Assembly: GCA_018613055.1 (NCBI GenBank)
Contig: JAGGQZ010000013.1
Location: 310,001 to 374,000 of the forward strand
Origin: Chryseobacterium sp. ISL-80
GTDB taxonomy: Bacteria; Bacillota; Bacilli; Bacillales; Cytobacillaceae
Direction: 5' to 3'
DNA: 64,000 nt
The notes beneath the pieces are model-generated. The model saw only the letters and a list, made by a program, of their open reading frames with translations, was not told the origin of the DNA and searched no databases. The translations under genes and the position numbers were made by a program. Below are positions 26,307-34,910 of the stretch, in pieces (the stretch's first letter is position 1; each line of letters begins with the position of its first letter).

Positions 26307-26357
26307 AAACTAAACAACCAGTTGTCGAAAATTACATTAGGACTGGTTGTTTAGTTT
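26307..26357 (+). repeat. 16-bp perfect palindromic hairpin, possible REP-like element
   Basis: AAACTAAACAACCAGT (26307-26322) and its exact complement (26342-26357) flank a 19-base loop. No T-run follows, and it lies 108 bp after the preceding stop. Just upstream is GAGACAGGTCCCAAAAC, a type of sequence seen in dispersed palindromic repeats of Bacillus relatives. The rest of the 457-bp gap 26200-26656 is very AT-rich, with only the sigma-D promoter recognised near its end. Confidence 0.6.
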
Positions 26358-26596
26358 AAATTCGAATGTTTAATACTTAATTAAATATATTATTTTGTTT
26401 CCCCACTAATTCTTCGTATTATTTAATACCCATATTTATTTAGATGTCGGTTTCACCATCCTCTTACCAATTTTCCAGCATTATACACAAAAGCCTCTTT
26501 TTCGTTGACAGTTAAAATATCGATAGTGATTTGTAAAATTGCCCTATTAATTTTTCAGAAAGAATGAATAACCAAATATTATATAAGTCAAAGACT

Positions 26597-26623
26597 TAAA
26601 GTTTTAGTTCCTTTATCCGATAT
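26597..26623 (+). promoter_or_regulatory. sigma-D promoter of yvyC-fliD-fliS-fliT operon
   Basis: TAAA (26597-26600), exactly 15 bp, TCCGATAT (26616-26623): seven of eight -10 bases match the sigma-D consensus. It is 33 bp before the yvyC start. Confidence 0.87.
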
Positions 26624-26656
26624 ATTAATAAAAGACTTAAGTAGGGGGATAAAGAG

Positions 26657-27022
26657 ATGATTGAAAGATTGTCATCTAACCCAATTTCCTCACAACTCAG
26701 AACAAACAACAATAGTGAAATAACTAACCAGACCCAGGGAATTGATCTAGGACTATTTAAAGAGTTAAAAGAACAGAACCAAGAACATATTAATTTACCT
26801 AAAGAAAAAGTTAAAGAAATTGTAGATACCATGAACAAATTTATGGAAGCATCACCTACAGCACTAAAGTTTGAATTCCACGAAGAGTTAAACGAATATT
26901 TTGTTAAAATCATTGATGAAAAAACTAAGGAAGTTGTAAGAGAAATTCCTCCAAAGAAAATGCTTGACTTCTATGCAGCAATGAATAAGTTCATTGGTCT
27001 TATGGTGGATAAAAAAATCTAA
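26657..27022 (+). CDS. yvyC: FlaG family flagellar protein YvyC
   Basis: FlaG-family proteins sit upstream of fliD and influence filament length or assembly in some bacteria. The 121-residue protein has a disordered N-terminal half and the family core KEIVDTMNKFMEASPTALKFEFHEELNEYFVKIIDEKTKEVVREIPPKKMLDFYAAM, whose VREIPP stretch is diagnostic. GGGGGAT precedes the ATG and fliD follows 13 bp later. Confidence 0.92.
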   Translation: MIERLSSNPISSQLRTNNNSEITNQTQGIDLGLFKELKEQNQEHINLPKEKVKEIVDTMNKFMEASPTALKFEFHEELNEYFVKIIDEKTKEVVREIPPKKMLDFYAAMNKFIGLMVDKKI

Positions 27023-27034
27023 AGGTGATTATAC

Positions 27035-29137
27035 ATGGCGAATTTAAGAATTGGCGGTTTGGCCAGCGGAATGGATATCGATCAAATTGTTGGAGATCTA
27101 ATGAAGGCAGAACGTATGCCCGTTAATAAACTGAAGCAAAAGAAGCAGGTCTTAGAGTGGCGTCGGGATGATTATCGTACGATGAATAATCTCTTCCTGG
27201 ATTTCCGGAAAGACCTGACGACTATGAAGCTATCATCGACCTTCCGGGTAAGGACGACCTCCTCTACGAATGATGCCCGTGTTTCAGCGACTGCAAATAG
27301 TTCTGCAAGCGAATCGTCCTTTTCGATTTCCAGTGTGAAAAGATTGGCCAGTGCGGAAACTGTTAAAAATTCAGGTGCCATTGCTGGCACGGGTTTTGAT
27401 GCCAGTAAACCATTGTTATCGCAAACTTTTACAAATGGTATAACCTTTAACAATGGAGTCGTGGAAAGTAAGACAGTGAAAACGACAGCAGAGGGTACAA
27501 CTGTCAATCTTGGGCTTAGTGCAACTGAAATAGACAACCTTGATTCTGCAAAGCTGTCATCATGGAGTGTTAAGGTGAACGGCAAGAGCTATGAGGTAGT
27601 TACGGGAACACCAACTGCCGGGGAAGCTCAGGTACAATTTGATACAAACACTGGTAACTTGATTTTCGGAAATACTATTACTAAAGACAGCTCAGTGTCT
27701 GTGGAATATGTATCAAAAACCAAAACCGAAACCACATCTTCGATCACAAAAGACACACAGGCGTTGCAACTTACAAATGGGGCACTGGATAATATCACAG
27801 GATTGAAGTTGCACATTGGCACTGCTGCTCCGGAAGATTTGACACTTGAAACAGTAACAAATGAACCGAATAGCAGGAGAATCATGAGGGGAACCGAAGA
27901 GGTAGGGGTGCTGGATACCATCACAGGAAACATTAAGATTTCTGATGCTATGCGTACTCTGGCCGGATCAACTACGGATCCAATAAAACTTGAACTAACC
28001 TATGATCAAAAGTATACCGACTTTTCCGTTTCTTCTTATAAAACAGGGAACGTGAAGGTGACTGAGAATTTCCTGGTAAAGGGAAATGAGTCATTGAACC
28101 AGGTTATCAACGAGGTCAACTCTTCCGATGCAGGTGTCACGATGTTCTATGATGATTTTACCAAAGGTATGACCATGACTAGGAAGGAAACTGGAGATTT
28201 CAATACTGCTGGTAATGAGATGGATTTTTCCGGCAGCTTTATAGAAGATACCTTAGGGTTTGCATCAGGCCTGGTTACAACAGTTGGAGCCAACGCTGAG
28301 TTTACCATCAACGGCCTGTCTACAGAGCGGACATCGAATACTTTCGATATGAATGGAGTAACTTTTACTTTAAAGCAGACCTTCAATACTAATACAGATC
28401 CGGCATTGAACACAGATCCTGCGATTACGGTGAATATCAATAATGACACGACAACAGTGTTTGATAATATCAAGAAATTCGTCGATAAATACAATGAACT
28501 AATTGATAAGATTCAAAAGAAAACATCTGAGACGTATTATAAAGATTATCAACCATTAACAGATGAGCAGCGTGAAACCTTGAGTGAAAAGCAACAGGAG
28601 CAGTGGGAAGAAAAGTCTAAAAGCGGCTTGTTGCGAAGAGATACTATTCTAACAGGTGCATTGTCGCAGATGCGGATGGATTTTTACACACCAGTCGAAA
28701 ATGCCGAGGTCAGCCCGTTGTTTAACCAACTGGCCAGCATCGGGATCACCACATCAGCTAATTACCTTGAAGGCGGGAAGCTGCAGATCAATGAGGCAAA
28801 ATTGAAGAAGGCGATTGAAGCAGATCCACTGTCTGTCGAGAAATTGTTCAATGCCACTGGTAATACGGATTCGCAAAACGGAATTACACAACGACTATAT
28901 GATACGGCCAATGAAATTATGGACAATTTGAGAGAAAAGGCGGGGAATGCTTTTTCAACTAACCAGCAATTCAGCCTCGGAAAAGATTTGTTGAGTGTTG
29001 ATAGTCAAATTAAACGTTTTGAATCACGACTTACTCAAGTGGAAAGCCGCTATTGGCGCCAGTTCACTGCGATGGAAAAAGCGATACAAAAAGCGAACAG
29101 CCAGTCTGCCTACCTGATGCAGCAGTTCAGTATGTAA
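27035..29137 (+). CDS. fliD: flagellar filament cap protein FliD
   Basis: FliD (HAP2) caps the growing filament and folds incoming flagellin. The N-terminus LRIGGLASGMDIDQIVGDLMKAERMPVNKLKQKK and the C-terminal coiled coil (KDLLSVDSQIKRFESRLTQVESRYWRQFTAMEKAI) are conserved. At 700 residues it is about 200 longer than B. subtilis FliD (498); the extra length lies in the central, surface-exposed domain (about 90-480), which is Ser/Thr rich. AAGGTGAT precedes the ATG. fliS follows after 22 bp. Confidence 0.95.
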   Translation: MANLRIGGLASGMDIDQIVGDLMKAERMPVNKLKQKKQVLEWRRDDYRTMNNLFLDFRKDLTTMKLSSTFRVRTTSSTNDARVSATANSSASESSFSISSVKRLASAETVKNSGAIAGTGFDASKPLLSQTFTNGITFNNGVVESKTVKTTAEGTTVNLGLSATEIDNLDSAKLSSWSVKVNGKSYEVVTGTPTAGEAQVQFDTNTGNLIFGNTITKDSSVSVEYVSKTKTETTSSITKDTQALQLTNGALDNITGLKLHIGTAAPEDLTLETVTNEPNSRRIMRGTEEVGVLDTITGNIKISDAMRTLAGSTTDPIKLELTYDQKYTDFSVSSYKTGNVKVTENFLVKGNESLNQVINEVNSSDAGVTMFYDDFTKGMTMTRKETGDFNTAGNEMDFSGSFIEDTLGFASGLVTTVGANAEFTINGLSTERTSNTFDMNGVTFTLKQTFNTNTDPALNTDPAITVNINNDTTTVFDNIKKFVDKYNELIDKIQKKTSETYYKDYQPLTDEQRETLSEKQQEQWEEKSKSGLLRRDTILTGALSQMRMDFYTPVENAEVSPLFNQLASIGITTSANYLEGGKLQINEAKLKKAIEADPLSVEKLFNATGNTDSQNGITQRLYDTANEIMDNLREKAGNAFSTNQQFSLGKDLLSVDSQIKRFESRLTQVESRYWRQFTAMEKAIQKANSQSAYLMQQFSM

Positions 29138-29159
29138 GTTTTAAAAAGGAGTGTTCTAA

Positions 29160-29561
29160 ATGGCATTAAATAATCCTTACCAGTCATACCAGCAATCATC
29201 CGTCAACACGGCTTCGCCGGGTGAGTTGACGTTGATGTTATATAACGGTTGCTTAAAATTTATCAATCTGGCGAAACATGCAATAGACCAGAAGGACATT
29301 GAAACGAAGAATACAAATATCATCAAGGCGCAGAAAATCGTTCAGGAACTGATGGTCACGCTGAATATGGATTTGGAAGTTTCACAGAATATGATGTCTC
29401 TTTACGATTATATATACCGCCGTTTAATCGAGGCGAATATCAAGAATGAAGTAGCAATCCTGGAGGAAGTCGAAGGACTTGTAACGGAATTCCGCGATAC
29501 TTGGAAGCAGGTCATCCAGGTGAACCGCCAGAAGCAATTTGCCGAGAGTGGAAGAGTCTAG
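29160..29561 (+). CDS. fliS: flagellin export chaperone FliS
   Basis: FliS binds flagellin C-terminus and prevents early polymerisation. The 133-residue protein has NPYQSYQQSSVNTASPGELTLMLYNGCLKFI and YDYIYRRLIEANIKNE, both diagnostic. AAAAAGGAGTG precedes the ATG. The stop shares a base with the fliT GTG start. Confidence 0.96.
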   Translation: MALNNPYQSYQQSSVNTASPGELTLMLYNGCLKFINLAKHAIDQKDIETKNTNIIKAQKIVQELMVTLNMDLEVSQNMMSLYDYIYRRLIEANIKNEVAILEEVEGLVTEFRDTWKQVIQVNRQKQFAESGRV

Positions 29562-29902
29562 TGGGTCCGGTCAGCCAATTTTACGAGCGGACAGCGGAAT
29601 TGATCGATATCCTTAAATCGACAGAGGATCGCGATGGGAAAATTAGTCGTGTCGAAGATTTGCTGGATGAACGTGAGAGCCTGATGAAAGAAATGATTCC
29701 ACCTTTTTCTCCCGATGAGGTAGAGGTCGGAAAAAAGCTGGTCCAGCTGAATACCAGGCTGATGCAGCTTTTACAATCGGAGAAAATTTCGATTCAGAAG
29801 GACATAAAAAGTTTGCAGGCCAAAAAGGAATCCAATAACAAGTACGTCAACCCATATGATAACCTCTCGACCGACGGCGTGTTTTACGACAAAAGAAATT
29901 AG
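29561..29902 (+). CDS. fliT: flagellar chaperone FliT
   Basis: FliT is the export chaperone for FliD. The 113-residue helical protein has VSQFYERTAELIDILKS and VEDLLDERESLMKEMIPPFSPDE typical of Bacillus FliT/YvyD-operon chaperones. The frame is also open from an ATG at 29501 inside fliS, but the GTG at 29561, overlapping the fliS stop by one base and preceded by GGAAGAG, gives the family length. Confidence 0.87.
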   Translation: MGPVSQFYERTAELIDILKSTEDRDGKISRVEDLLDERESLMKEMIPPFSPDEVEVGKKLVQLNTRLMQLLQSEKISIQKDIKSLQAKKESNNKYVNPYDNLSTDGVFYDKRN

Positions 29903-29911
29903 GTGGATGGG

Positions 29912-30295
29912 ATGGCAACCCTGACTGAAGAGAAATTCCACATAGTCCAGCAATATGTGGGCTTGCTGGAGACAATCCAGGAGGCATTCGAGCATATACC
30001 GGTATGTTTTGAGGAGTTAAGGTATGAAGGAGCAATGGACCTATGGGAAGATATCCTCCTTGCTTTTTCACAGATTGATGACTCCCATCCGGCTATTTCT
30101 GAACATTTTGCCGAGAACCCTGGCCTTTTGGTTTACATTGAGCGGTTTGAAGAGGTCCTTGAGGCAACCGAACTGCTGGGAAACGTTAATGACATCGTTC
30201 AGGTTGACCAGATAATCAGTAAGAAAATATATCCAGTGTTTTTGTCTTGGAGATTTACGATCGACCAGGAGATAAAGCCTTATTACATTCTCTAG
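29912..30295 (+). CDS. uncharacterised helical protein at the end of the fliDST operon
   Basis: A 127-residue acidic, probably all-helical protein (FHIVQQYVGLLETIQEAFEHI, MDLWEDILLAFSQID, YIERFEEVLEATELL) that I do not recognise. It starts seven bases after fliT stop (ATG 29912, AGGTGG upstream; a GTG at 29903 is also possible) and a terminator follows, so it is in the flagellar operon. No signal peptide, membrane segment or metal motif. Size and helical content resemble export chaperones, but this is only a guess. B. subtilis has no gene I recall at this spot. Confidence 0.75.
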   Translation: MATLTEEKFHIVQQYVGLLETIQEAFEHIPVCFEELRYEGAMDLWEDILLAFSQIDDSHPAISEHFAENPGLLVYIERFEEVLEATELLGNVNDIVQVDQIISKKIYPVFLSWRFTIDQEIKPYYIL

Positions 30296-30318
30296 CCGCC
30301 CATAATCGGGCGGTTTTT
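30295..30318 (+). terminator. terminator of the fliD operon
   Basis: CCGCCC pairs with GGGCGG over ATAATC, followed by five T, directly after the stop codon. Confidence 0.9.
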
Positions 30319-30396
30319 GATTTACGGACAAAATCCTACAAATTATCCACTATTCCGACAGTAAAAACAGACATAAAAATGTCAAATCTTCAGACT

Positions 30397-30430
30397 GTTT
30401 TTGCAGGAGTTCTTTGGGGTAAAATAGAAT
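30397..30430 (+). promoter_or_regulatory. overlapping sigma-B and sigma-H promoters of hpf
   Basis: GTTTTT (30397-30402), 14 bp, GGGTAA (30417-30422) matches sigma-B (GTTTAA-N12-15-GGGTAT). Interleaved with it, GCAGGAGTT (30403-30411), 12 bp, ATAGAATTA (30424 onward) matches sigma-H (RnAGGAWWW-N11-12-RnnGAATWW). B. subtilis hpf (yvyD) is known to use both factors. The set is about 40 bp before the hpf start. Confidence 0.75.
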
Positions 30431-30468
30431 TAGTAATACATAGTCATATCCCAAAGGAGGAGTCCACT

Positions 30469-31014
30469 ATGAACTACAACATTCGTGGAGAAAACATTGA
30501 GGTAACTCCAGCAATCAGAGAGTACGTTGAGAAGAAGGTTGCTAAGCTTGAGCGTTATTTTACGGAGTCACCCAATGCCAATGTAAATGTGAATTTGAAA
30601 GTTTACCAAGATAAAAAATCAAAAGTTGAAATTACAATTCCGATGAAGGATCTTGTGCTTCGCGCAGAAGAGCTTCATGAAGATATGTATGCGGCGATCG
30701 ATCTGATCACTGATAAGCTTGAGCGCCAGATCCGCAAGCATAAAACAAAGGTCAACCGCAAATTCCGTGATAAGGAAAGCCTGAAGGATTTCGTTCCGAT
30801 TTTCACAGAAGTTGAACAGGTTGAAGAAGATGAAGACCTTGAAGTTGTCCGTACAAAGAGCTTCGACCTGAAGCCGATGGACAGCGAAGAGGCGATCCTG
30901 CAGATGAACATGCTGGGCCACAGTTTCTACGTGTTCACAAACGCAGAAACAAACCAAACAAATGTTGTTTACAAGCGTAACGACGGTCGCTATGGCTTGA
31001 TTGAAGCACAGTAA
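30469..31014 (+). CDS. hpf: long-form ribosome hibernation promoting factor
   Basis: HPF binds idle 70S ribosomes and dimerises them into 100S particles in stationary phase or stress. The 181-residue protein has the N-terminal ribosome-binding domain (YNIRGENIEVTPAIREYVEKKVAKLERYF, QIRKHKTKVNRKFR) and the C-terminal dimerisation domain (VVRTKSFDLKPMDSEEAILQMNMLGHSFYVFTNAET), so it is the long form. The frame is open far upstream (to 30247), but the ATG at 30469 has AAAGGAGG and matches the family start; the upstream region contains the promoter. Confidence 0.97.
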   Translation: MNYNIRGENIEVTPAIREYVEKKVAKLERYFTESPNANVNVNLKVYQDKKSKVEITIPMKDLVLRAEELHEDMYAAIDLITDKLERQIRKHKTKVNRKFRDKESLKDFVPIFTEVEQVEEDEDLEVVRTKSFDLKPMDSEEAILQMNMLGHSFYVFTNAETNQTNVVYKRNDGRYGLIEAQ

Positions 31015-31028
31015 TAATCTATCACTCT

Positions 31029-31059
31029 ACCCACAGTCAGAAGTTGGCTGTGGGTTTTA
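31029..31059 (+). terminator. hpf terminator
   Basis: ACCCACAG pairs with CTGTGGGT over an 11-base loop, followed by TTTT. Confidence 0.87.
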
Positions 31060-31122
31060 ATTTGTTCTTTTGAAGGGAAAATTATACCGAGTGCCGAAAT
31101 ATTTTTACAGGAGGCGATACAT

Positions 31123-31965
31123 ATGACATTTTCAATCGTAGGTTATGATCCCCAGAAAAAAGAATGGGGAATTGCGGTACAATCTAAATTTCTTGGCGTA
31201 GGGGCTGTTGTTCCATTTGCGAAAGCAGGAGTGGGAGCTGTGGCTACTCAGTCTTACGCAAATACAGCATATGGGCCACAGGCACTTGAATTGATGGTGC
31301 AGGGAAAATCAGCTGAAGAGGCGATGGAGCTGATCACAAAGGACGACCCAGACAAAGAAATGCGCCAGGTCGGCTTGATTGATGCCGAGGGTAATGCAGC
31401 AACTTTTACAGGTACATACTGTTATGACTGGGCAGGCGGAGTGACTGGCAAGCATTTTGCAGCCCAGGGAAATATTCTAGTGGACGAAAATACGGTAAAA
31501 GCAATTGCTGAAACGTTTGAATCAACGGAAGGCTCGCTTGCACACCGCTTGCTTCAGGCACTCAATGCCGGCCAGCAAGCTGGTGGCGACAGCAGGGGCC
31601 AGCAGTCGGCGGCACTTCTTGTCGTCAAGGAACAGGGTGGCTATGGAGGCTATAATGACCGTTACATTGACCTCCGTGTTGATGATCATCCTGAACCAAT
31701 CACGGAGCTGATCCGCATCTATGGCTTGCAGCAGCTTTATTTTGCCAAAGCGAAGCCGGAGAACGTTGTAGCAGTCGAGGGAGAGGTCAGGGATACAGTC
31801 GTACAGCATCTGAAGCGCCTTGATTATCTGAAGGCAGACCCTGCAGACGATGCTGAACTCCATAAAGCGCTCACTGCCTATATCCACACGGAAAACTTCG
31901 AAGAACGTGAACAGGAAAAAGGCAAGATCGACCTAGAAGTTTTGGAGTTTATGAAAAATCAATAA
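31123..31965 (+). CDS. DUF1028 family protein (Ntn-hydrolase-like fold)
   Basis: A 280-residue member of DUF1028, a family thought to have an Ntn-hydrolase-like fold; substrate unknown. Seen motifs: TFSIVGYDPQKKEWGIAVQSK at the N-terminus, GVGAVATQSYAN, GNILVDENTVKAIAETF and AAGDSRGQQSAALLVVKE-type stretch (here GGDSRGQQSAALLVV). The C-terminal third (about 215-280) has a TPR or peptidoglycan-binding-like helical tail. It has GGAGGCG before the ATG and its own terminator, so it is a single-gene unit inserted between hpf and secA, which are adjacent in B. subtilis. Confidence 0.85.
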   Translation: MTFSIVGYDPQKKEWGIAVQSKFLGVGAVVPFAKAGVGAVATQSYANTAYGPQALELMVQGKSAEEAMELITKDDPDKEMRQVGLIDAEGNAATFTGTYCYDWAGGVTGKHFAAQGNILVDENTVKAIAETFESTEGSLAHRLLQALNAGQQAGGDSRGQQSAALLVVKEQGGYGGYNDRYIDLRVDDHPEPITELIRIYGLQQLYFAKAKPENVVAVEGEVRDTVVQHLKRLDYLKADPADDAELHKALTAYIHTENFEEREQEKGKIDLEVLEFMKNQ

Positions 31966-31971
31966 TCATTG

Positions 31972-32003
31972 AGTCCCCCTGTCAGCCGGCAGGGGGACTT
32001 TTC
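31972..32003 (+). terminator. terminator after the DUF1028 gene
   Basis: AGTCCCCCTG pairs with CAGGGGGACT over TCAGCCGG, followed by TTTT. Confidence 0.87.
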
Positions 32004-32010
32004 CGATTGG

Positions 32011-32039
32011 TTGTCACCCCTTGTCCTAAGTGGTAAAAT
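32011..32039 (+). promoter_or_regulatory. sigma-A promoter for secA
   Basis: TTGTCA (32011-32016), 17-bp spacer, TAAAAT (32034-32039) with TG three bases before the -10. It is about 255 bp before secA, with the dispersed repeat element lying in the leader. Confidence 0.6.
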
Positions 32040-32142
32040 AGTAAGAAGCAATAAATCGAATTTTTCTAAAAGGGATTCGGTGCATTCAGGGCGAATCTTT
32101 TTTCTTTGGGATAATAAATATAATTCACTTCGAGAATTGGCC

Positions 32143-32257
32143 AGCTCCAGCGCCTAGCCCCTCGAGTCGTTTCGGTCCGCCCAATGAAGTCAAAGAACGA
32201 CTTCACCGGTCGGCCCTCCAACGCTTGTCGGGGCTGGACAAGGCGCTTGCGCTTTTC
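32143..32257 (+). repeat. dispersed palindromic repeat element (about 115 bp) in the secA leader
   Basis: A GC-rich block in an AT-rich gap, starting AGCTCCAGCGCCTAGCCCC and ending GGGGCTGGACAAGGCGCTTG then CGCTTTT. The ends are complementary, and the centre has TGAAGTC-N7-GACTTCA, so the whole folds into one long imperfect hairpin. From general knowledge, near-identical blocks are scattered between genes in many Bacillus-related genomes; copy number in this genome cannot be seen. It carries no ORF. Confidence 0.75.
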
Positions 32258-32295
32258 GATTTCAACGAGATTCAATAGATAAAAGGAGCGTCTGT

Positions 32296-34809
32296 ATGGG
32301 GATTTTAACGAAAATTTTCGACCAGAATAAACGCGATATTAAAAAATTGACAAAAATGGCGGATCAAATCGATGCGCTTGCAGGTGATATGGAAAAGCTG
32401 TCTGATGACCAGCTTAGGGAAAAAACGGAAGAGTTCAAGAATCGCTACCAGAATGGCGAATCGACTGATGACCTTCTTGTTGAAGCATTCGCGGTTGTCC
32501 GTGAAGGCGCCAAGCGTGTTCTTGGCCTGTATCCTTATAAAGTCCAGCTGATGGGTGGTATCGCTCTTCATGAGGGAAATATCTCTGAGATGAAGACTGG
32601 TGAAGGTAAAACCCTTACAGCGACGATGCCGGTTTACCTGAACGCCATCACTGGCCGCGGCGTGCACGTTATCACGGTCAACGAATACCTTGCGAGCCGT
32701 GACGCCGTCGAGATGGGCCAGCTGTATGAATTCCTTGGCCTGACTGTCGGTCTCAACCTGAACAGCATGACGAAGGAAGAGAAGCAGGAAGCTTACCGTG
32801 CTGATATCACATATGGTACGAACAACGAGTTTGGCTTCGACTATCTGCGCGATAACATGGTGCTCTACTCCGACCAGAAGGTTCAGCGCCCGCTGCACTT
32901 CTGCGTCATCGATGAAGTTGACTCCATCTTGATCGATGAAGCGCGTACGCCGTTGATCATTTCCGGCTCTGCGCAAAAATCGGCTGCACTTTACATCCAG
33001 GCGAATGCATTCGTCCGCACATTGAAGCGTGAAGAAGACTACACATATGATGAAAAAACGAAGGGTGTCCAGCTGACAGAGGAAGGGATTACGAAGTCTG
33101 AGAAGGCTTTCGGCATTGATAATCTTTTTGACATCAAGCATGTGACATTGCTTCACCATATCAATCAGGCAATGAAGGCGCACGCGAGCATGCACAAGGA
33201 TGTTGATTACGTCGTCCAGGACGGCGAAATCGTCATCGTTGACCAGTTCACTGGCCGTCTGATGAAGGGCCGCCGTTACAGCGAAGGCTTGCACCAGGCG
33301 ATCGAGGCAAAGGAAGGCCTTGATATCCAGAATGAAAGCATGACACTTGCGACGATCACATTCCAGAACTACTTCCGTATGTATGAAAAGCTGTCCGGTA
33401 TGACTGGTACAGCAAAGACAGAGGAAGAGGAATTCCGCAATATCTATAACATGAACGTAGTCGTCATCCCGACAAACCGTCCGATCGCTCGTGACGACCG
33501 TCCGGATTTAATTTACGCATCGATGCAAGGCAAGTTCAAGGCAGTTGCCGATGATATCGCGGAGCGCCACCAGGCGGGACAACCTGTTCTTGTCGGTACA
33601 GTTGCGATTGAAACATCTGAAATCATCTCTGCGTTTTTATCGAAAAAAGGCATCAAGCATAATGTCCTGAACGCGAAAAACCATGAGCGTGAAGCTGATA
33701 TCATCGCTGAGGCCGGTTCGATGGGCGCGGTGACGATTGCGACAAACATGGCGGGCCGTGGTACAGATATCAAGCTTGGCGAGGGCGTCAAAGAGCTTGG
33801 CGGTCTTGCGGTCATCGGTACCGAGCGACATGAGAGCCGTCGTATCGATAACCAGCTCCGCGGACGTTCTGGTCGTCAGGGAGACCCTGGTGTCACTCAG
33901 TTCTACCTTTCAATGGAAGATGAACTGATGCGCCGCTTCGGTTCTGATAATATGAAAACAATGATGGAACGCCTTGGCATGGATGACACCCAGCCAATCC
34001 AGAGTAAGATGGTTTCAAGAGCCGTAGAATCCGCGCAAAAACGTGTTGAGGGCAACAACTTCGATGCCCGTAAGCAATTGCTTCAGTACGACGATGTTCT
34101 TCGCCAGCAGCGTGAGATCATCTACAAGCAGCGTGACGAGGTTCTTGAATCTGAAAACCTTCGCAGCATCGTTGAAAATATGATCAGATCTTCATTGGAG
34201 CGCAATGTTTCCGCCCATACGCCAGCTGGCGAAGATATGGAAAGATGGGATCTGAACAGCATCATCGATTATGTGAACGGCAACCTGCTTCATGAAGGTG
34301 ACATCACTGTCGAAGACCTTCGCGGCAAAGAGCAGGATGAAATCATCGAAGCCATCATGGCGAAGGTGAAAGTCCGCTATGATGAAAAAGAAGAAATGTT
34401 GACTGATGAACAGATGCGTGAGTTTGAAAAGGTCATCGTGCTTCGTTCCGTTGACTCGAAGTGGATGGACCACATCGACCAGATGGACCAGCTGCGCCAG
34501 GGTATCCACCTGCGTGCATATGGCCAGATCGATCCACTGCGCGAATACCAGCATGAAGGCTTCGCAATGTTCGAGAGCATGGTCCTATCCATCGAAGACG
34601 ATGTTGCGAAATATATCATGAAGGCTGAAATCCGCAGCAACCTTGAGCGCCAGGAAGTTGCTAAAGGCCAGGCGGTGAATCCGAAGGAAGACGAAGGCGG
34701 AAAAGTGAAGAAGAAGCCAGTTGTCAAAACAATGGATGTAGGCCGTAATGATCCATGTATTTGCGGCAGCGGCAAGAAATACAAGAACTGCTGCGGCAAA
34801 GCTGAATAA
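32296..34809 (+). CDS. secA: preprotein translocase ATPase SecA
   Basis: SecA drives post-translational protein export through SecYEG. The 837-residue protein has Walker A (KTGEGKT), [14 protein letters not shown], the preprotein cross-linking region, [15 protein letters not shown] and [13 protein letters not shown] of the second nucleotide-binding fold, and the C-terminal zinc-binding [13 protein letters not shown]. Length is the same as in B. subtilis (841). AAGGAGCG precedes the ATG. Codon use is GC-richer than the flagellar island, as expected of a highly expressed gene. Confidence 0.99.
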   Translation: MGILTKIFDQNKRDIKKLTKMADQIDALAGDMEKLSDDQLREKTEEFKNRYQNGESTDDLLVEAFAVVREGAKRVLGLYPYKVQLMGGIALHEGNISEMKTGEGKTLTATMPVYLNAITGRGVHVITVNEYLASRDAVEMGQLYEFLGLTVGLNLNSMTKEEKQEAYRADITYGTNNEFGFDYLRDNMVLYSDQKVQRPLHFCVIDEVDSILIDEARTPLIISGSAQKSAALYIQANAFVRTLKREEDYTYDEKTKGVQLTEEGITKSEKAFGIDNLFDIKHVTLLHHINQAMKAHASMHKDVDYVVQDGEIVIVDQFTGRLMKGRRYSEGLHQAIEAKEGLDIQNESMTLATITFQNYFRMYEKLSGMTGTAKTEEEEFRNIYNMNVVVIPTNRPIARDDRPDLIYASMQGKFKAVADDIAERHQAGQPVLVGTVAIETSEIISAFLSKKGIKHNVLNAKNHEREADIIAEAGSMGAVTIATNMAGRGTDIKLGEGVKELGGLAVIGTERHESRRIDNQLRGRSGRQGDPGVTQFYLSMEDELMRRFGSDNMKTMMERLGMDDTQPIQSKMVSRAVESAQKRVEGNNFDARKQLLQYDDVLRQQREIIYKQRDEVLESENLRSIVENMIRSSLERNVSAHTPAGEDMERWDLNSIIDYVNGNLLHEGDITVEDLRGKEQDEIIEAIMAKVKVRYDEKEEMLTDEQMREFEKVIVLRSVDSKWMDHIDQMDQLRQGIHLRAYGQIDPLREYQHEGFAMFESMVLSIEDDVAKYIMKAEIRSNLERQEVAKGQAVNPKEDEGGKVKKKPVVKTMDVGRNDPCICGSGKKYKNCCGKAE

Positions 34810-34821
34810 ACTGATACAAGA

Positions 34822-34852
34822 GGCCGGCGGGCAACCCGCTGGTTTCTTTTTG
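34822..34852 (+). terminator. secA terminator
   Basis: GGCCGGCGGG pairs with CCCGCTGGTT (wobbles) over CAA, followed by TCTTTTTG. It separates secA from prfB, which has its own promoter. Confidence 0.8.
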
Positions 34853-34862
34853 TAGACCAGAT

Positions 34863-34891
34863 GTGAAATTCATTTAGCAAAAAGCTATAAT
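34863..34891 (+). promoter_or_regulatory. candidate sigma-A promoter for prfB
   Basis: GTGAAA (34863-34868), 17 bp, perfect TATAAT (34886-34891), 20 bp before the prfB ATG. Confidence 0.6.
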
Positions 34892-34910
34892 ATACTATGA
34901 GGTGAATGAT

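Noticed and set aside
30247-30468. N-terminal extension of hpf
   Set aside because: The extension covers the fliD-operon terminator and the sigma-B/sigma-H promoter; a perfect ribosome site stands before the ATG at 30469, which matches the family start.
32305-33294. 329-codon antisense frame inside secA
   Set aside because: Lies fully within secA on the opposite strand, has no family motifs, and reflects codon bias of secA.
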